Shown piece after piece: positions 54,789-62,616 of a stretch of DNA of 64,000 nucleotides. The number at the start of each line of letters is the position of its first letter. Position 1 is the stretch's first letter. The stretch spans positions 4,216,001 to 4,280,000 of the forward strand of contig OZ253939.1 of assembly GCA_965267245.1 (NCBI GenBank), read 5' to 3'. This stretch comes from JANSWY01 sp965267245. GTDB taxonomy: Bacteria; Bacteroidota; Bacteroidia; Cytophagales; Cyclobacteriaceae. The notes beneath the pieces are model-generated. The model had not been told where the DNA came from. It saw only the letters and a program-made list of their open reading frames with translations, and did not search any database. A program made the translations under genes and the position numbers.

Positions 54789-56131
54789 CTATTGCTTGGA
54801 AGAATCCAGGATTTAGGTTTAAAGGAATCTTTTTCTTCGGTAAGATCTACACCAGGGTCTATGAAAAGTTGATTTTTCCTTCCGTTTAAAGTGACATAAC
54901 TCTCCGCATAGATAATTGGATCTTCTATACCCAGGTCTCTATAGTGGTCTTCAATCATTTGAGCGTATTGCAGAATCATATCAGGTTGAGTTGACATCAT
55001 TTTTTCTTGCTGAGGTGTCAGAAAATCATAATTGGCAATTTGACCACTTTTCCCTGACGAAGGATCTAATATATGAAGTGTTGTATACCCAGCCTTTTCC
55101 ATTAACATTACTCTCCATGAGAATCTATACCCCTGTTCATTCCAGAAAAGATCTCCAGGGTATAATAGATATCGCCACGGAAGAAGCAATTGCACTATAA
55201 AAAACACAATTAAGATTACAGCTGAAGGCTTAAATGGTTGATTGTATACATTAAAATCGTATTTTCTTGGCTTTAGAAACTTGGAAACACCAGCAATTAT
55301 TTTACCATGAAATTCAGCACTAAAAAAAACCAATGTTGACAAGATCATGATCCAAGGGAACATTCCAATGGGAAACAAAATTCCGGTAATTACATGAAAG
55401 AAAATCACAGATGCATAGGCTACTATTCTTGTGGGTTTGTATATCAGAAAGCCCACAATGAATAGATCATAGAATGCACCAGCCCAGCTGAAAAAGTATG
55501 CGATCCAGGTTTCATCCATGAAGGTCCCAATAATTGGTAGATGTGCATTTGCAGGAAGCCAAATTCTTAAGGGCAATGCTTCTATTAGCCAATCGGAATT
55601 TAGTTTGGCAATTCCAGCAAACACGTAGACTATAGCTAATTGAAACTTGATGCTGTTAATTGTCCAAATAGGGACAAGTTTTTGTTGACTCCTATTTAGC
55701 CATGAATCAATTGAAAAAAATCGATTGGCCGGTAAAAATATCATCAGAAAAGACATTAAACTGATGAAGTAATAATGATTTAAATAATTGGTCTTGTCAA
55801 TTAATTCAATGTAAGTAAAACTCAAAAAGAATATCAATACAGCAATTCTGTACCATAATCCAATCATAATCAAAATCGCTGAGGTCAGGCAAATTCCAAA
55901 TAGGAGGTATATTCCTGTGTCACCTGGGTATTTTACCCATTCAAACCCATAATAAGAAAAATGAAATTTGGGCAAAATGTATTGATCAAAGACCCATCCA
56001 TTTATGACGAATCTTAATATACTATAGGCCATCATAAAGCCAAAGATCACCCTATAAATGGCTAGCGGGGCAATTGATACTTTTTGGTCAAGGAGTTGGT
56101 ATTTTATGTTATGCCAACTAATCCCCATCAT
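54785..56131 (-). CDS. HTTM-domain membrane protein (vitamin K-dependent gamma-carboxylase-like)
   Basis: A protein of about 448 residues with around ten membrane segments and an ordered pattern of the HTTM family: a first helix with IAPLAIYRVIFGFMMAYS, DKTNYLNHYYFISLM, and a C-terminal soluble part with RFSWRVMLMEKAGY. Members include vitamin-K-dependent gamma-carboxylase-like proteins, whose bacterial roles are mostly unknown. Possible starts are at 56131, 56128 or further upstream (56158); all overlap the imelysin gene. It also overlaps the TonB-dependent receptor gene by 4 bases. Its place between imelysin and the receptor suggests a role in iron acquisition. Confidence 0.82.
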   Translation of the reverse strand: MMGISWHNIKYQLLDQKVSIAPLAIYRVIFGFMMAYSILRFVINGWVFDQYILPKFHFSYYGFEWVKYPGDTGIYLLFGICLTSAILIMIGLWYRIAVLIFFLSFTYIELIDKTNYLNHYYFISLMSFLMIFLPANRFFSIDSWLNRSQQKLVPIWTINSIKFQLAIVYVFAGIAKLNSDWLIEALPLRIWLPANAHLPIIGTFMDETWIAYFFSWAGAFYDLFIVGFLIYKPTRIVAYASVIFFHVITGILFPIGMFPWIMILSTLVFFSAEFHGKIIAGVSKFLKPRKYDFNVYNQPFKPSAVILIVFFIVQLLLPWRYLLYPGDLFWNEQGYRFSWRVMLMEKAGYTTLHILDPSSGKSGQIANYDFLTPQQEKMMSTQPDMILQYAQMIEDHYRDLGIEDPIIYAESYVTLNGRKNQLFIDPGVDLTEEKDSFKPKSWILPSNR

Positions 56132-57206
56132 TATCTTGATATGTGATACTAATTCCAATAGCCGAGACCATTTCAGTCTTTATAAGTACAAGCAATCTTT
56201 GAAGTTCTGCAATAGTTGCATTGGTTTGTTCAGGATTATCAACTACTTCTATATATAGCGGTTCCTGAATCAATTCAGCGGCAACAATACAGGCATCTAA
56301 TTGAGCAAGAATGTTGGCTGACATATTTTCATTGTCTATTGTCTTTGCCTCGATTTCATCCAGATAATCCAATAATCCATCTCCAGAACTGGTGCCCGTA
56401 AACAGGTTTTTATAGGCGTTTAAATTTCTAACCAGAAATTCAACAGAATTTGGAGTATATAAACCTTCTACTCTATCTGGGTTAGGTATACCTAAAGACC
56501 TTAAACCAACAGGTATACCAAGTTTAGCATCTCTCGTATTCCTTTCAAGTGTTTGAGTTAGGGCATTTACTAATTGACCAAGCGAACTACCAACATCCGT
56601 TCCTTGCGAATCCTTAAATGTTTGCTGGTATTCATTTTCCCAGTCATCTAGTGTTGCTACAGAATTCTGAAGTATTAAATCCGTGATTGTAAGAAGATAA
56701 GTTTTCCTGTTATCGCTATTATCAAATTGAGCAACCAGGTCCTGATCGGTTTCTCCTCCATGAACTAAATAAGAAATAGCCTGATAACCCCTCTCATCTG
56801 AGGCAGCCGCTGCATTTACAGAAAAATTACCATTTTGAATATTGTTTTCAATCGTTAGTTTATCAATTGGGAAGATATTAAGCGTACTAGCTAAACCATT
56901 TGTAGAAGCTGGTCCAAAATCAAACATCATACAATCCTGCCAACCTAATCTTGCAGCTTTCAAAGCATTCTGAACAGATATCAGGTTTTCTAAGGACACA
57001 TCAGCTAAGAATGTTTCAACCGAGGCTTTTAAGGTGGAATTCAGTGAAACAAGATTTTGATAAGACGGAACAATTACATTATCTGAAAGATTAGTCAATA
57101 AAGCTGTTTGATCAGCGATTAATTCATTTGAACCGGAATCTTTGTCACACCCTGCATACAGCAGAACCAGCAGGGCCAATAATGAAAATGTTAAATTCCT
57201 TTGCAT
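56118..57206 (-). CDS. Imelysin-family lipoprotein
   Basis: A 362-residue lipoprotein (lipobox LLYAGC, cysteine at about residue 20). The mature part is helical and follows imelysin/EfeO-M75 order: WQDCMMFDFGPAS near residue 95, YQAISYLVHGGETDQD near residue 145, and a C-terminal region with IPVGLRSLG and a final helical segment. The M75 family includes the iron-uptake component EfeO and surface haem/iron proteins; most are not proteases. It lies between DUF4856 and HTTM genes and shares a base with the DUF4856 stop. Confidence 0.85.
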   Translation of the reverse strand: MQRNLTFSLLALLVLLYAGCDKDSGSNELIADQTALLTNLSDNVIVPSYQNLVSLNSTLKASVETFLADVSLENLISVQNALKAARLGWQDCMMFDFGPASTNGLASTLNIFPIDKLTIENNIQNGNFSVNAAAASDERGYQAISYLVHGGETDQDLVAQFDNSDNRKTYLLTITDLILQNSVATLDDWENEYQQTFKDSQGTDVGSSLGQLVNALTQTLERNTRDAKLGIPVGLRSLGIPNPDRVEGLYTPNSVEFLVRNLNAYKNLFTGTSSGDGLLDYLDEIEAKTIDNENMSANILAQLDACIVAAELIQEPLYIEVVDNPEQTNATIAELQRLLVLIKTEMVSAIGISITYQDNDGD

Positions 57207-58390
57207 TATAGAATGTCCTTTATCCCTTCAAGCTCTGAATAGTTAGACGCGATTGTGTTTTTAGCGGTTGTTAAACCTTCAATGGTTGCAGTCCAGAAGT
57301 CACCATCAGCACCGAGATTTGAGTTCAGAATTGTATCGATTTCAGACTGTGTTATCATTTTATTTGGACTGTATTGTAAAGCTTTCAAAAACATATAGGC
57401 TTCAGAAAGGTGATGAAATGCATTTGGCAGGTCATTATTGTTGAAATCATCAATTGCAGAATTGATGTAATGAATTGCTGTTGCTGCAGGGACAATCTCG
57501 TGCCATTTATAAATGATCTCTCTTTGCTGATCTTTGATGTCATATTGTTTGTTGACAATTGCAGTTCTACCAGCTATGTAGGCATCCATAAGAGTACTGT
57601 TAATACCTGGTAACAGTGCTTCATCATCAAGGTCGATTGTGTATTTTGCCCAGAACCTGTCTTCTTCAGACTCTAGGATTGGATCACCAGTAGGAAAATC
57701 AATTGGTACACCGAAGTAACCGAATGCTTCATCCCAGTAATGCTCCATTGCTGTATAGTTCTTTCCTTCTTCAACAACATCATTAGACACGTCATTCCCT
57801 ACTCTCTCATCGGTCATATAGACGTTGTAGATTTGATTGTAGAACACAGCTCCCATCAGTCCTTTTTCAATGAACTGGGTATATTCCCATCCTTTTTCAT
57901 TTACAAGAATAGTTTTTCCATTACCGTCTCTATCTAAGAGTCCAGCAACACCTTGAGAAGCTGATGTGGCATTGGCTTCTATTCTGGCACTTGTTTCACC
58001 AAGATCAGCGAATAGGCTTTTAAAAAAATCAATATCAGATATAAAGGTCTTGCTTTCTAAATCTTTGGTCGCTGAGTTTAGATCTGAATTCTGGAATGGA
58101 CTATTTTCATTAGCAAACATATTCAATAGAGTTGTTTCACTTACGGAAGAGCCAGCATCTCCATTCAGTAAAACCGTCTTCATTTCTGATAGCATATCTA
58201 ATCTGGTAGTTTGTCCAGAATAACTGACAGAAGATGAACCATCACGCAAGAATTCGTAAGTTGACGGTACATCAAGAAGAGGAGTAACGTTCCCTTCATC
58301 TTCTCCACAACTAGAAAGAAAACTTAGAAAAACCATAACAGAACCTAGAAAAACTGTTTTTTTGATGAGTTGAACACTTTGAATTTTCAT
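57206..58390 (-). CDS. DUF4856-family lipoprotein
   Basis: A 394-residue lipoprotein (lipobox LSSC, cysteine about residue 28) with start MKIQSVQLIKKTVFLG at 58390. The mature part begins PSTYEFLRDGSSSVSYSGQTTRLDML and continues as a helical domain with EHYWDEAFGYFGVP and KWHEIVPAATAIHYIN, matching the DUF4856 family that is found beside imelysin and TonB receptors. It is the first gene of the minus-strand iron operon. A tandem pair of -7 elements and one operator palindrome lie upstream. Confidence 0.83.
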   Translation of the reverse strand: MKIQSVQLIKKTVFLGSVMVFLSFLSSCGEDEGNVTPLLDVPSTYEFLRDGSSSVSYSGQTTRLDMLSEMKTVLLNGDAGSSVSETTLLNMFANENSPFQNSDLNSATKDLESKTFISDIDFFKSLFADLGETSARIEANATSASQGVAGLLDRDGNGKTILVNEKGWEYTQFIEKGLMGAVFYNQIYNVYMTDERVGNDVSNDVVEEGKNYTAMEHYWDEAFGYFGVPIDFPTGDPILESEEDRFWAKYTIDLDDEALLPGINSTLMDAYIAGRTAIVNKQYDIKDQQREIIYKWHEIVPAATAIHYINSAIDDFNNNDLPNAFHHLSEAYMFLKALQYSPNKMITQSEIDTILNSNLGADGDFWTATIEGLTTAKNTIASNYSELEGIKDIL

Positions 58391-58394
58391 ATCG

Positions 58395-58453
58395 AAAGGC
58401 AAATCTATTTTAATTTTATTTGGACTTATTAAAAACAAAGGCAAATCTATTTT
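58395..58453. repeat. Direct repeat carrying two copies of a -7 promoter element
   Basis: The 17-base sequence AAAGGCAAATCTATTTT occurs at 58395-58411 and 58437-58453, 42 bases apart. On the minus strand each contains TAGATTTG, so each copy can be a -7 element for the DUF4856 operon. Only the distal copy has a matching -33 TTTG. Confidence 0.8.
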
Positions 58454-58472
58454 TATTTAGATTGATTCCAAA
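58442..58472 (-). promoter_or_regulatory. Iron-operon promoter with an operator in its spacer
   Basis: On the minus strand TTTG (58472-58469) and TAGATTTG (58449-58442) are 19 bases apart, an exact Bacteroidota promoter. The palindrome TTTAGATTGATTCCAAA (58456-58472, plus strand) spans the spacer, overlapping the -33 box, so a bound repressor would block polymerase. Confidence 0.75.
58456..58472. promoter_or_regulatory. Operator A, DtxR/IdeR-type palindrome
   Basis: TTTAGA-TTGAT-TCCAAA has one mismatch from a perfect TTTAGA-N5-TCTAAA inverted repeat. It sits in the promoter of the DUF4856-imelysin-HTTM-receptor operon. Confidence 0.6.
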
Positions 58473-58487
58473 TAAGTGCCTTAATTA

Positions 58488-58504
58488 TTTTTAATTAGTC
58501 TAAA
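58488..58504. promoter_or_regulatory. Operator B, imperfect DtxR/IdeR-type palindrome
   Basis: A good right half TCTAAA (58499-58504), followed by TAAG, pairs with a weak left half TTTTTA (58488-58493). It lies between the iron operon and the response regulator gene at 58548 and may act on the latter. Confidence 0.4.
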
Positions 58505-58547
58505 TAAGGGGTTATTTTGTCGGTAATTCATGACTTAACTCAGTTTT

Positions 58548-59162
58548 TTGGAAAAAGTAAAGTTTTATTTAGCCGATGATCAATACTTGAGCCGGGTGGG
58601 CCTCAAGACTTTTCTGAAGTCTCATGAGACTTTCGATGTGATTGGTGATGCTAATGCTTTTCCGCTGGACTGGTCTGGAAGTTTGAATGATGTAGATGTA
58701 TTGGTGGTGGATTACCAGAGTGAAGCAGGACAGTCACAGGTTTTGCAAAGAATTGAACAATTGATTCATAATGTCAATGTATTGGTAATTTCAGATGAAC
58801 TGGATCCGGTGGTTCTGAATAAATTGTTGGCAATAGGATTAAGGGGATATCTGACAAAATCATGTAGTGAACAGGAGGTGCTGGATGCCATTTATGCCTT
58901 GATTTCAGGGAAGAAATTTTATTGCAATAAGATTCTGGAGCTCCTGGTTGATCAGCAACAGCAGGAACCCATTGCAGGGCTATCCTCTCGTGAAATAGAA
59001 GTGCTCAGGTTATTGGCATTAGGTAAGACAACTAAGCAAATTGCCCAGGAATTATTTCTTAGTGTACACACGATCAATTCACATCGTAAAAACATGTTAA
59101 AGAAGTTAGAATTTAAGTCACCGGCACAACTGATAGCTTATGCGATTAGTAAATTCAATTAA
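58548..59162 (+). CDS. LuxR/NarL-type response regulator
   Basis: A 204-residue response regulator. The receiver domain (about residues 3-120) has the acidic pocket LADDQ, the phospho-acceptor Asp55 in VLVVDYQ and the conserved lysine in LTKSCS. The C-terminal LuxR helix-turn-helix (about 140-200) is LSSREIEVLRLLALGKTTKQIAQ...VHTINSHRKNMLKKL. No histidine kinase lies beside it. Translation begins at a TTG at 58548. It sits between two iron-related units and faces the iron operon, so a role in iron-linked regulation is plausible. Confidence 0.92.
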   Translation: MEKVKFYLADDQYLSRVGLKTFLKSHETFDVIGDANAFPLDWSGSLNDVDVLVVDYQSEAGQSQVLQRIEQLIHNVNVLVISDELDPVVLNKLLAIGLRGYLTKSCSEQEVLDAIYALISGKKFYCNKILELLVDQQQQEPIAGLSSREIEVLRLLALGKTTKQIAQELFLSVHTINSHRKNMLKKLEFKSPAQLIAYAISKFN

Positions 59163-59209
59163 GTGTAAAATGAACATGATTTTAATCACACAATTGATTA
59201 AGATTTTAC

Positions 59210-59241
59210 TTGCACAGAAGCATTTGCTTAAATTATATTTG
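59210..59241 (+). promoter_or_regulatory. Promoter of the cysteine-rich peptide gene
   Basis: TTG (59210-59212) and TATATTTG (59234-59241) are 21 bases apart, fitting the Bacteroidota consensus. The start of transcription would be near 59248, at the first base of operator C. Confidence 0.65.
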
Positions 59242-59247
59242 CTGTAA

Positions 59248-59264
59248 TTTAGATTAAGTCTAAA
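59248..59264. promoter_or_regulatory. Operator C, perfect DtxR/IdeR-type palindrome
   Basis: TTTAGA-TTAAG-TCTAAA is a perfect six-base inverted repeat. It lies immediately after the -7 element and ends 4 bases before the ATG of the cysteine-rich peptide, so a bound repressor would cover the transcription start. Confidence 0.7.
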
Positions 59265-59268
59265 TAAA

Positions 59269-59427
59269 ATGATTGAGGAAATACTAGGAGAAAATAACAG
59301 ATACTGCGTAGGAGAAGAGCCTGGAGAAAGAAATATGATTTCCTCAGAAGAAGCGTGTGTATTCAAGAAGTGCTGTAAGAAGTACAAAAAGAAAGGCAGA
59401 CATTGCAAAAAATGTCCTAAGATTTAA
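59269..59427 (+). CDS. Small cysteine-rich, lysine-rich protein
   Basis: A 52-residue protein (start MIEEILGEN, ATG at 59269). It has an acidic first half and a basic second half with six cysteines in total at residues 13, 30, 35, 36, 46 and 49, arranged as CxxxxCC and CxxC. The arrangement suggests metal or Fe-S binding. Its ATG is 4 bases after operator C, and its stop is directly followed by the ATG of the next gene. Codon use and the tight context support a real gene. The family is not recognised; bacterioferritin-associated ferredoxin-like behaviour is only a guess. Confidence 0.6.
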   Translation: MIEEILGENNRYCVGEEPGERNMISSEEACVFKKCCKKYKKKGRHCKKCPKI

Positions 59428-59775
59428 ATGGTAGAATTCACTGAAAATACACATTTGGTTTTTGAAACCGAGCATGCGTCACTTCATCAATGTGATGAAA
59501 GGGATGAATTCATGCTTATTTTTTTCGGTGAGACCTTATCGTTCAAGGCATGCGAATTCATATCATTTAAAAGAAAAATTACCAACCTTAATCTGGATAG
59601 TCTCTTTGACACGGATACCCCGGATGTTGAAATTGTCTATCTTCCACACTGTGAAAGGATAATGGTACTTAGTATCAAAGAAGTATTGGAATTACGTGAG
59701 TTATTATCAGGGACATTCACTATGCTTCAGCTCAATAGTCTGATCCACAAACACCTCATTAGAAAATCATTCTAA
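59428..59775 (+). CDS. DUF6686-like protein, first paralogue
   Basis: A 115-residue soluble protein with the order of the DUF6686 family: SLHQCDERDEFMLIFFGETL near residue 19, KACEFISFKR, DVEIVYLPHCERIMVLSIKEVLELRELL at residues 66-92 and a short C-terminal helix. The gene begins immediately after the stop of the cysteine-rich peptide, so the two are co-transcribed under operator C. The 60607 gene is a paralogue in the same layout. Function is unknown; the setting suggests a link to iron. Confidence 0.68.
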   Translation: MVEFTENTHLVFETEHASLHQCDERDEFMLIFFGETLSFKACEFISFKRKITNLNLDSLFDTDTPDVEIVYLPHCERIMVLSIKEVLELRELLSGTFTMLQLNSLIHKHLIRKSF

Positions 59776-59791
59776 ATTATATTAATTATTA

Positions 59792-59808
59792 ATTAGACTG
59801 AGTTCAAA
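59792..59808. promoter_or_regulatory. Operator D, DtxR/IdeR-type palindrome before ferritin
   Basis: ATTAGA-CTGAG-TTCAAA matches the TTTAGA-N5-TCTAAA pattern with two mismatches and is followed by TAAG as in operators A and B. It lies 77 bases before the ATG of the ferritin gene. Confidence 0.5.
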
Positions 59809-59884
59809 TAAGTTCTTAGGGGAAACAATATAAGGTTAATCTCGATTATGATATTAACTTTACTTAAGACTGAATTTGACAAAT

Positions 59885-60421
59885 ATGAAGGATATACTAA
59901 GAAGACATCACGTTTTAGAAGAAGAAATAGTTAACATCATCAATAAGCAAGTCCAAATGGAAGCTCATTCCAGTGCAGCTTATCTTGCCATGGCGGCCTG
60001 GTGTGATGTTCGCGGATATGACAATTGTGCGGAATTTTTCTTCACTCAGTCTGATGAGGAAAGGAAACATCAGTTAAAATTCTTTCACTACCTAACTGAC
60101 ATGGAGTGTGACGCCATTTCGCCATCAGTGGATCAACCACAGCACGAGTTCAGTTCGCTTAGGGCTGTTTTTGAGAAAGCATTAGAAATGGAGATAGCCG
60201 TAACGGATTCTATTCATGAAATGGTAAGGGTATGCAGGAAAGTTGGAGACATTGCTACCGAAGAGTTTTTGAGATGGTTCGTGCAGGAGCAAATCGAAGA
60301 GGAATACGTAGCAAGAAGAACCCTTGAATTATTTGATGTTTTGGGAGAGGACAAAATCGGACTTGGTCTTCTGGAACAACAAATCCTGGATGTAAAATAC
60401 GAAGGAGACGGACAGGCATAA
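59885..60421 (+). CDS. Non-haem ferritin
   Basis: A 178-residue ferritin storing iron in a 24-mer shell. The di-iron centre ligands appear in EAHSSAAYLAMAAW, SDEERKHQLKFFHY (E-x-x-H) and QEQIEEEYVARR. All are intact. No haem-binding methionine motif is obvious, so FtnA rather than bacterioferritin. I prefer the ATG at 59885; a TTG three codons upstream is possible. It is followed by a strong terminator and preceded by operator D. Confidence 0.93.
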   Translation: MKDILRRHHVLEEEIVNIINKQVQMEAHSSAAYLAMAAWCDVRGYDNCAEFFFTQSDEERKHQLKFFHYLTDMECDAISPSVDQPQHEFSSLRAVFEKALEMEIAVTDSIHEMVRVCRKVGDIATEEFLRWFVQEQIEEEYVARRTLELFDVLGEDKIGLGLLEQQILDVKYEGDGQA

Positions 60422-60450
60422 AGAAAAAATTCACAAATCTTTTAATTGGA

Positions 60451-60479
60451 CCACTGCACAATTGTGCAGTGGTTTTTTT
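60451..60479 (+). terminator. Terminator of the ferritin gene
   Basis: CCACTGCACA-ATTGTGCAGTGG is a 22-base perfect palindrome followed by TTTTTTT. Confidence 0.9.
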
Positions 60480-60606
60480 ATCTTCCAGCTGGAAACGAAA
60501 AAGTTTCTGAACCGGGATATAAGATTATTTCAATTTTTACACTAAAAATTACAATTTTTTGGTGGAAATTTAGTATTTTACAAATTAGGATCTAAGGAAA
60601 TAAGCT

Positions 60607-60942
60607 ATGGTAGGTTCAAGAATTCTCAAGAGAGTTGCGGAAGATCTATATGGAACTGTGTTCTATTGTGATAGACGTAAAAACTTCTTTCTCAATTACA
60701 ACAACAAATATCAATGTTACACCGCTGGTCAATTTATCGCCCTTTGGGAGGATATCAATGACATAGACTTAACAGCAATGGTGAATAACAACAGCCCCAG
60801 TTCGGACATTGAAATCATAAACCCTAAAGGTACTGACTACATTCTGGTATTGACAATAGCAGAGATCTGGCACCTGAAACAATTGATCAACAGCTCGTTA
60901 GATACGGTTGCTCCACTGGATGTGACCAACAATGCTGAATAA
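60607..60942 (+). CDS. DUF6686-like protein, second paralogue
   Basis: A 111-residue soluble protein with the same layout as the 59428 gene: TVFYCDRRKNFFLNY at residue 17, a TAGQFIALWEDI segment, SDIEIINPKGTDYILVLTIAEIWHLKQLI and a polar tail. Identity between the two is modest but the order of motifs is shared. It is separate from ferritin by a terminator and about 125 bases, so it probably has its own promoter. Function is unknown. Confidence 0.65.
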   Translation: MVGSRILKRVAEDLYGTVFYCDRRKNFFLNYNNKYQCYTAGQFIALWEDINDIDLTAMVNNNSPSSDIEIINPKGTDYILVLTIAEIWHLKQLINSSLDTVAPLDVTNNAE

Positions 60943-61048
60943 GCAATAGTTTCTAATTCCTATTTATTAAATCGAGTGAGATTTTATCGCTTATGCCCTA
61001 AATTTACGGGCAAGTGAATTTGTTCAACTAAATCTCCTTCAATTTAAG

Positions 61049-62452
61049 ATGGAATACAGAATCGAGAAAGATACCATGGGAAACGTAGAAGTTCCTGCGG
61101 AAAAGTATTGGGGTGCCCAAACCCAAAGATCAAGAAACAACTTTAAAATTGGTGGCGCAAACATGCAAATGCCACTCGAAATAGTAAAAGCATTTGCTAT
61201 TCTGAAGAAATCAGCGGCAGAAACCAATATGGACCTGGGTGTTTTGGCGGAAGATAAGTTCAAACTTATTGCTCAGGTTTGTGATGAGATATTGGAGGAA
61301 AAGCTGAACGATCAATTTCCACTGGTAATTTGGCAGACTGGTTCGGGTACGCAATCCAATATGAATGTGAATGAGGTTGTTGCCAACCGTGCACATGTAT
61401 TAAACGGTGGTGCACTTTCAGATGAGAAGAAATTCATTCACCCCAATGATGATGTAAATAAATCACAGTCTTCCAACGATACATTCCCTACTGCCATGCA
61501 CATAGCGGCATATAAAATGATTGTGGAGGAAACCATACCAAAAATCAAAACACTTCGCGATACACTTCACAAAAAAGCGGAGGCTAACATGGATGTGGTT
61601 AAGATCGGTAGAACTCATTTCATGGACGCAACCCCATTAAGTTTGGGGCAGGAATTCTCCGGATATGTTTCGCAATTAGATCACGGATTGAAGGCCCTGA
61701 ACAATACACTTAGTCATTTAAGTGAATTGGCGTTGGGAGGAACTGCAGTTGGAACAGGGTTAAATACACCAGAAGGTTATGCAGAATTAGTAGCTGAGAA
61801 AATCGCCAAGTATTCTGGCCAGCCATTTGTAACTGCAGGAAATAAGTTTGAAGCCTTAGCGGCACATGATGCTATGGTGGAGGCACATGGTGCTTTAAAA
61901 CAACTTGCTGTGAGCTTAATGAAAATCGGGAATGACATTAGAATGTTATGTTCAGGCCCGAGAAGTGGAATTGGCGAAATTATTATTCCTGAAAATGAAC
62001 CTGGTTCATCTATTATGCCTGGTAAAGTAAACCCTACACAATGTGAAGCATTGACAATGGTCTGTGCGCAGGTTATAGGAAACGATGTGGCTGTAAGTGC
62101 CGGAGGAATGACAGGACATTTTGAATTAAATGTTTTTAAGCCAATGATGGTATACAATGTTTTGACTTCTGCTCGTTTATTGGGAGATGCTTGTCTATCA
62201 TTTAATGACAACTGTGCCATTGGGATAGAACCAAATCATCCGGTGATTAAAGAAAAGCTTGAGAATTCTTTGATGCTGGTGACGGCCTTAAACACACATA
62301 TAGGGTATGAAAATGCTGCTAAAATTGCTAAAAAGGCACATAAAGAGGGTACAAGCTTAAGATCAGCAGCTATTGAATTAGGTCTTTTGACCAATGAACA
62401 ATTTGATGAGTGGGTGAAGCCTGAAGACATGATTGGTAGTCTAAAAAGTTAG
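61049..62452 (+). CDS. fumC: Class II fumarate hydratase
   Basis: A 467-residue homotetrameric enzyme of the TCA cycle. The sequences ERDTMGNVEVP-type N-terminus, TGSGTQSNMNVNEV, NDTFPTAMHIA, GRTHFMDATPLSLG and the signature GSSIMPGKVNPTQCE are present. It needs no iron, unlike class I fumarases, which suits a neighbourhood tuned to iron limitation, though this may be chance. Start at the ATG at 61049. Confidence 0.96.
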   Translation: MEYRIEKDTMGNVEVPAEKYWGAQTQRSRNNFKIGGANMQMPLEIVKAFAILKKSAAETNMDLGVLAEDKFKLIAQVCDEILEEKLNDQFPLVIWQTGSGTQSNMNVNEVVANRAHVLNGGALSDEKKFIHPNDDVNKSQSSNDTFPTAMHIAAYKMIVEETIPKIKTLRDTLHKKAEANMDVVKIGRTHFMDATPLSLGQEFSGYVSQLDHGLKALNNTLSHLSELALGGTAVGTGLNTPEGYAELVAEKIAKYSGQPFVTAGNKFEALAAHDAMVEAHGALKQLAVSLMKIGNDIRMLCSGPRSGIGEIIIPENEPGSSIMPGKVNPTQCEALTMVCAQVIGNDVAVSAGGMTGHFELNVFKPMMVYNVLTSARLLGDACLSFNDNCAIGIEPNHPVIKEKLENSLMLVTALNTHIGYENAAKIAKKAHKEGTSLRSAAIELGLLTNEQFDEWVKPEDMIGSLKS

Positions 62453-62616
62453 GTGAGGGAAGAGTGCTCTTGTTGATTTGTCTTTAACTCGTTCATTATC
62501 AATGTTATAATTAATTATGCTTAAATTCTTAATTTAATTTGCAAATTTGGGTTTTTTTAAGAAGTTTTAGTACATTAGTGGCTATAAAACTAATGTGTTA
62601 AACAAATTTTGATATC

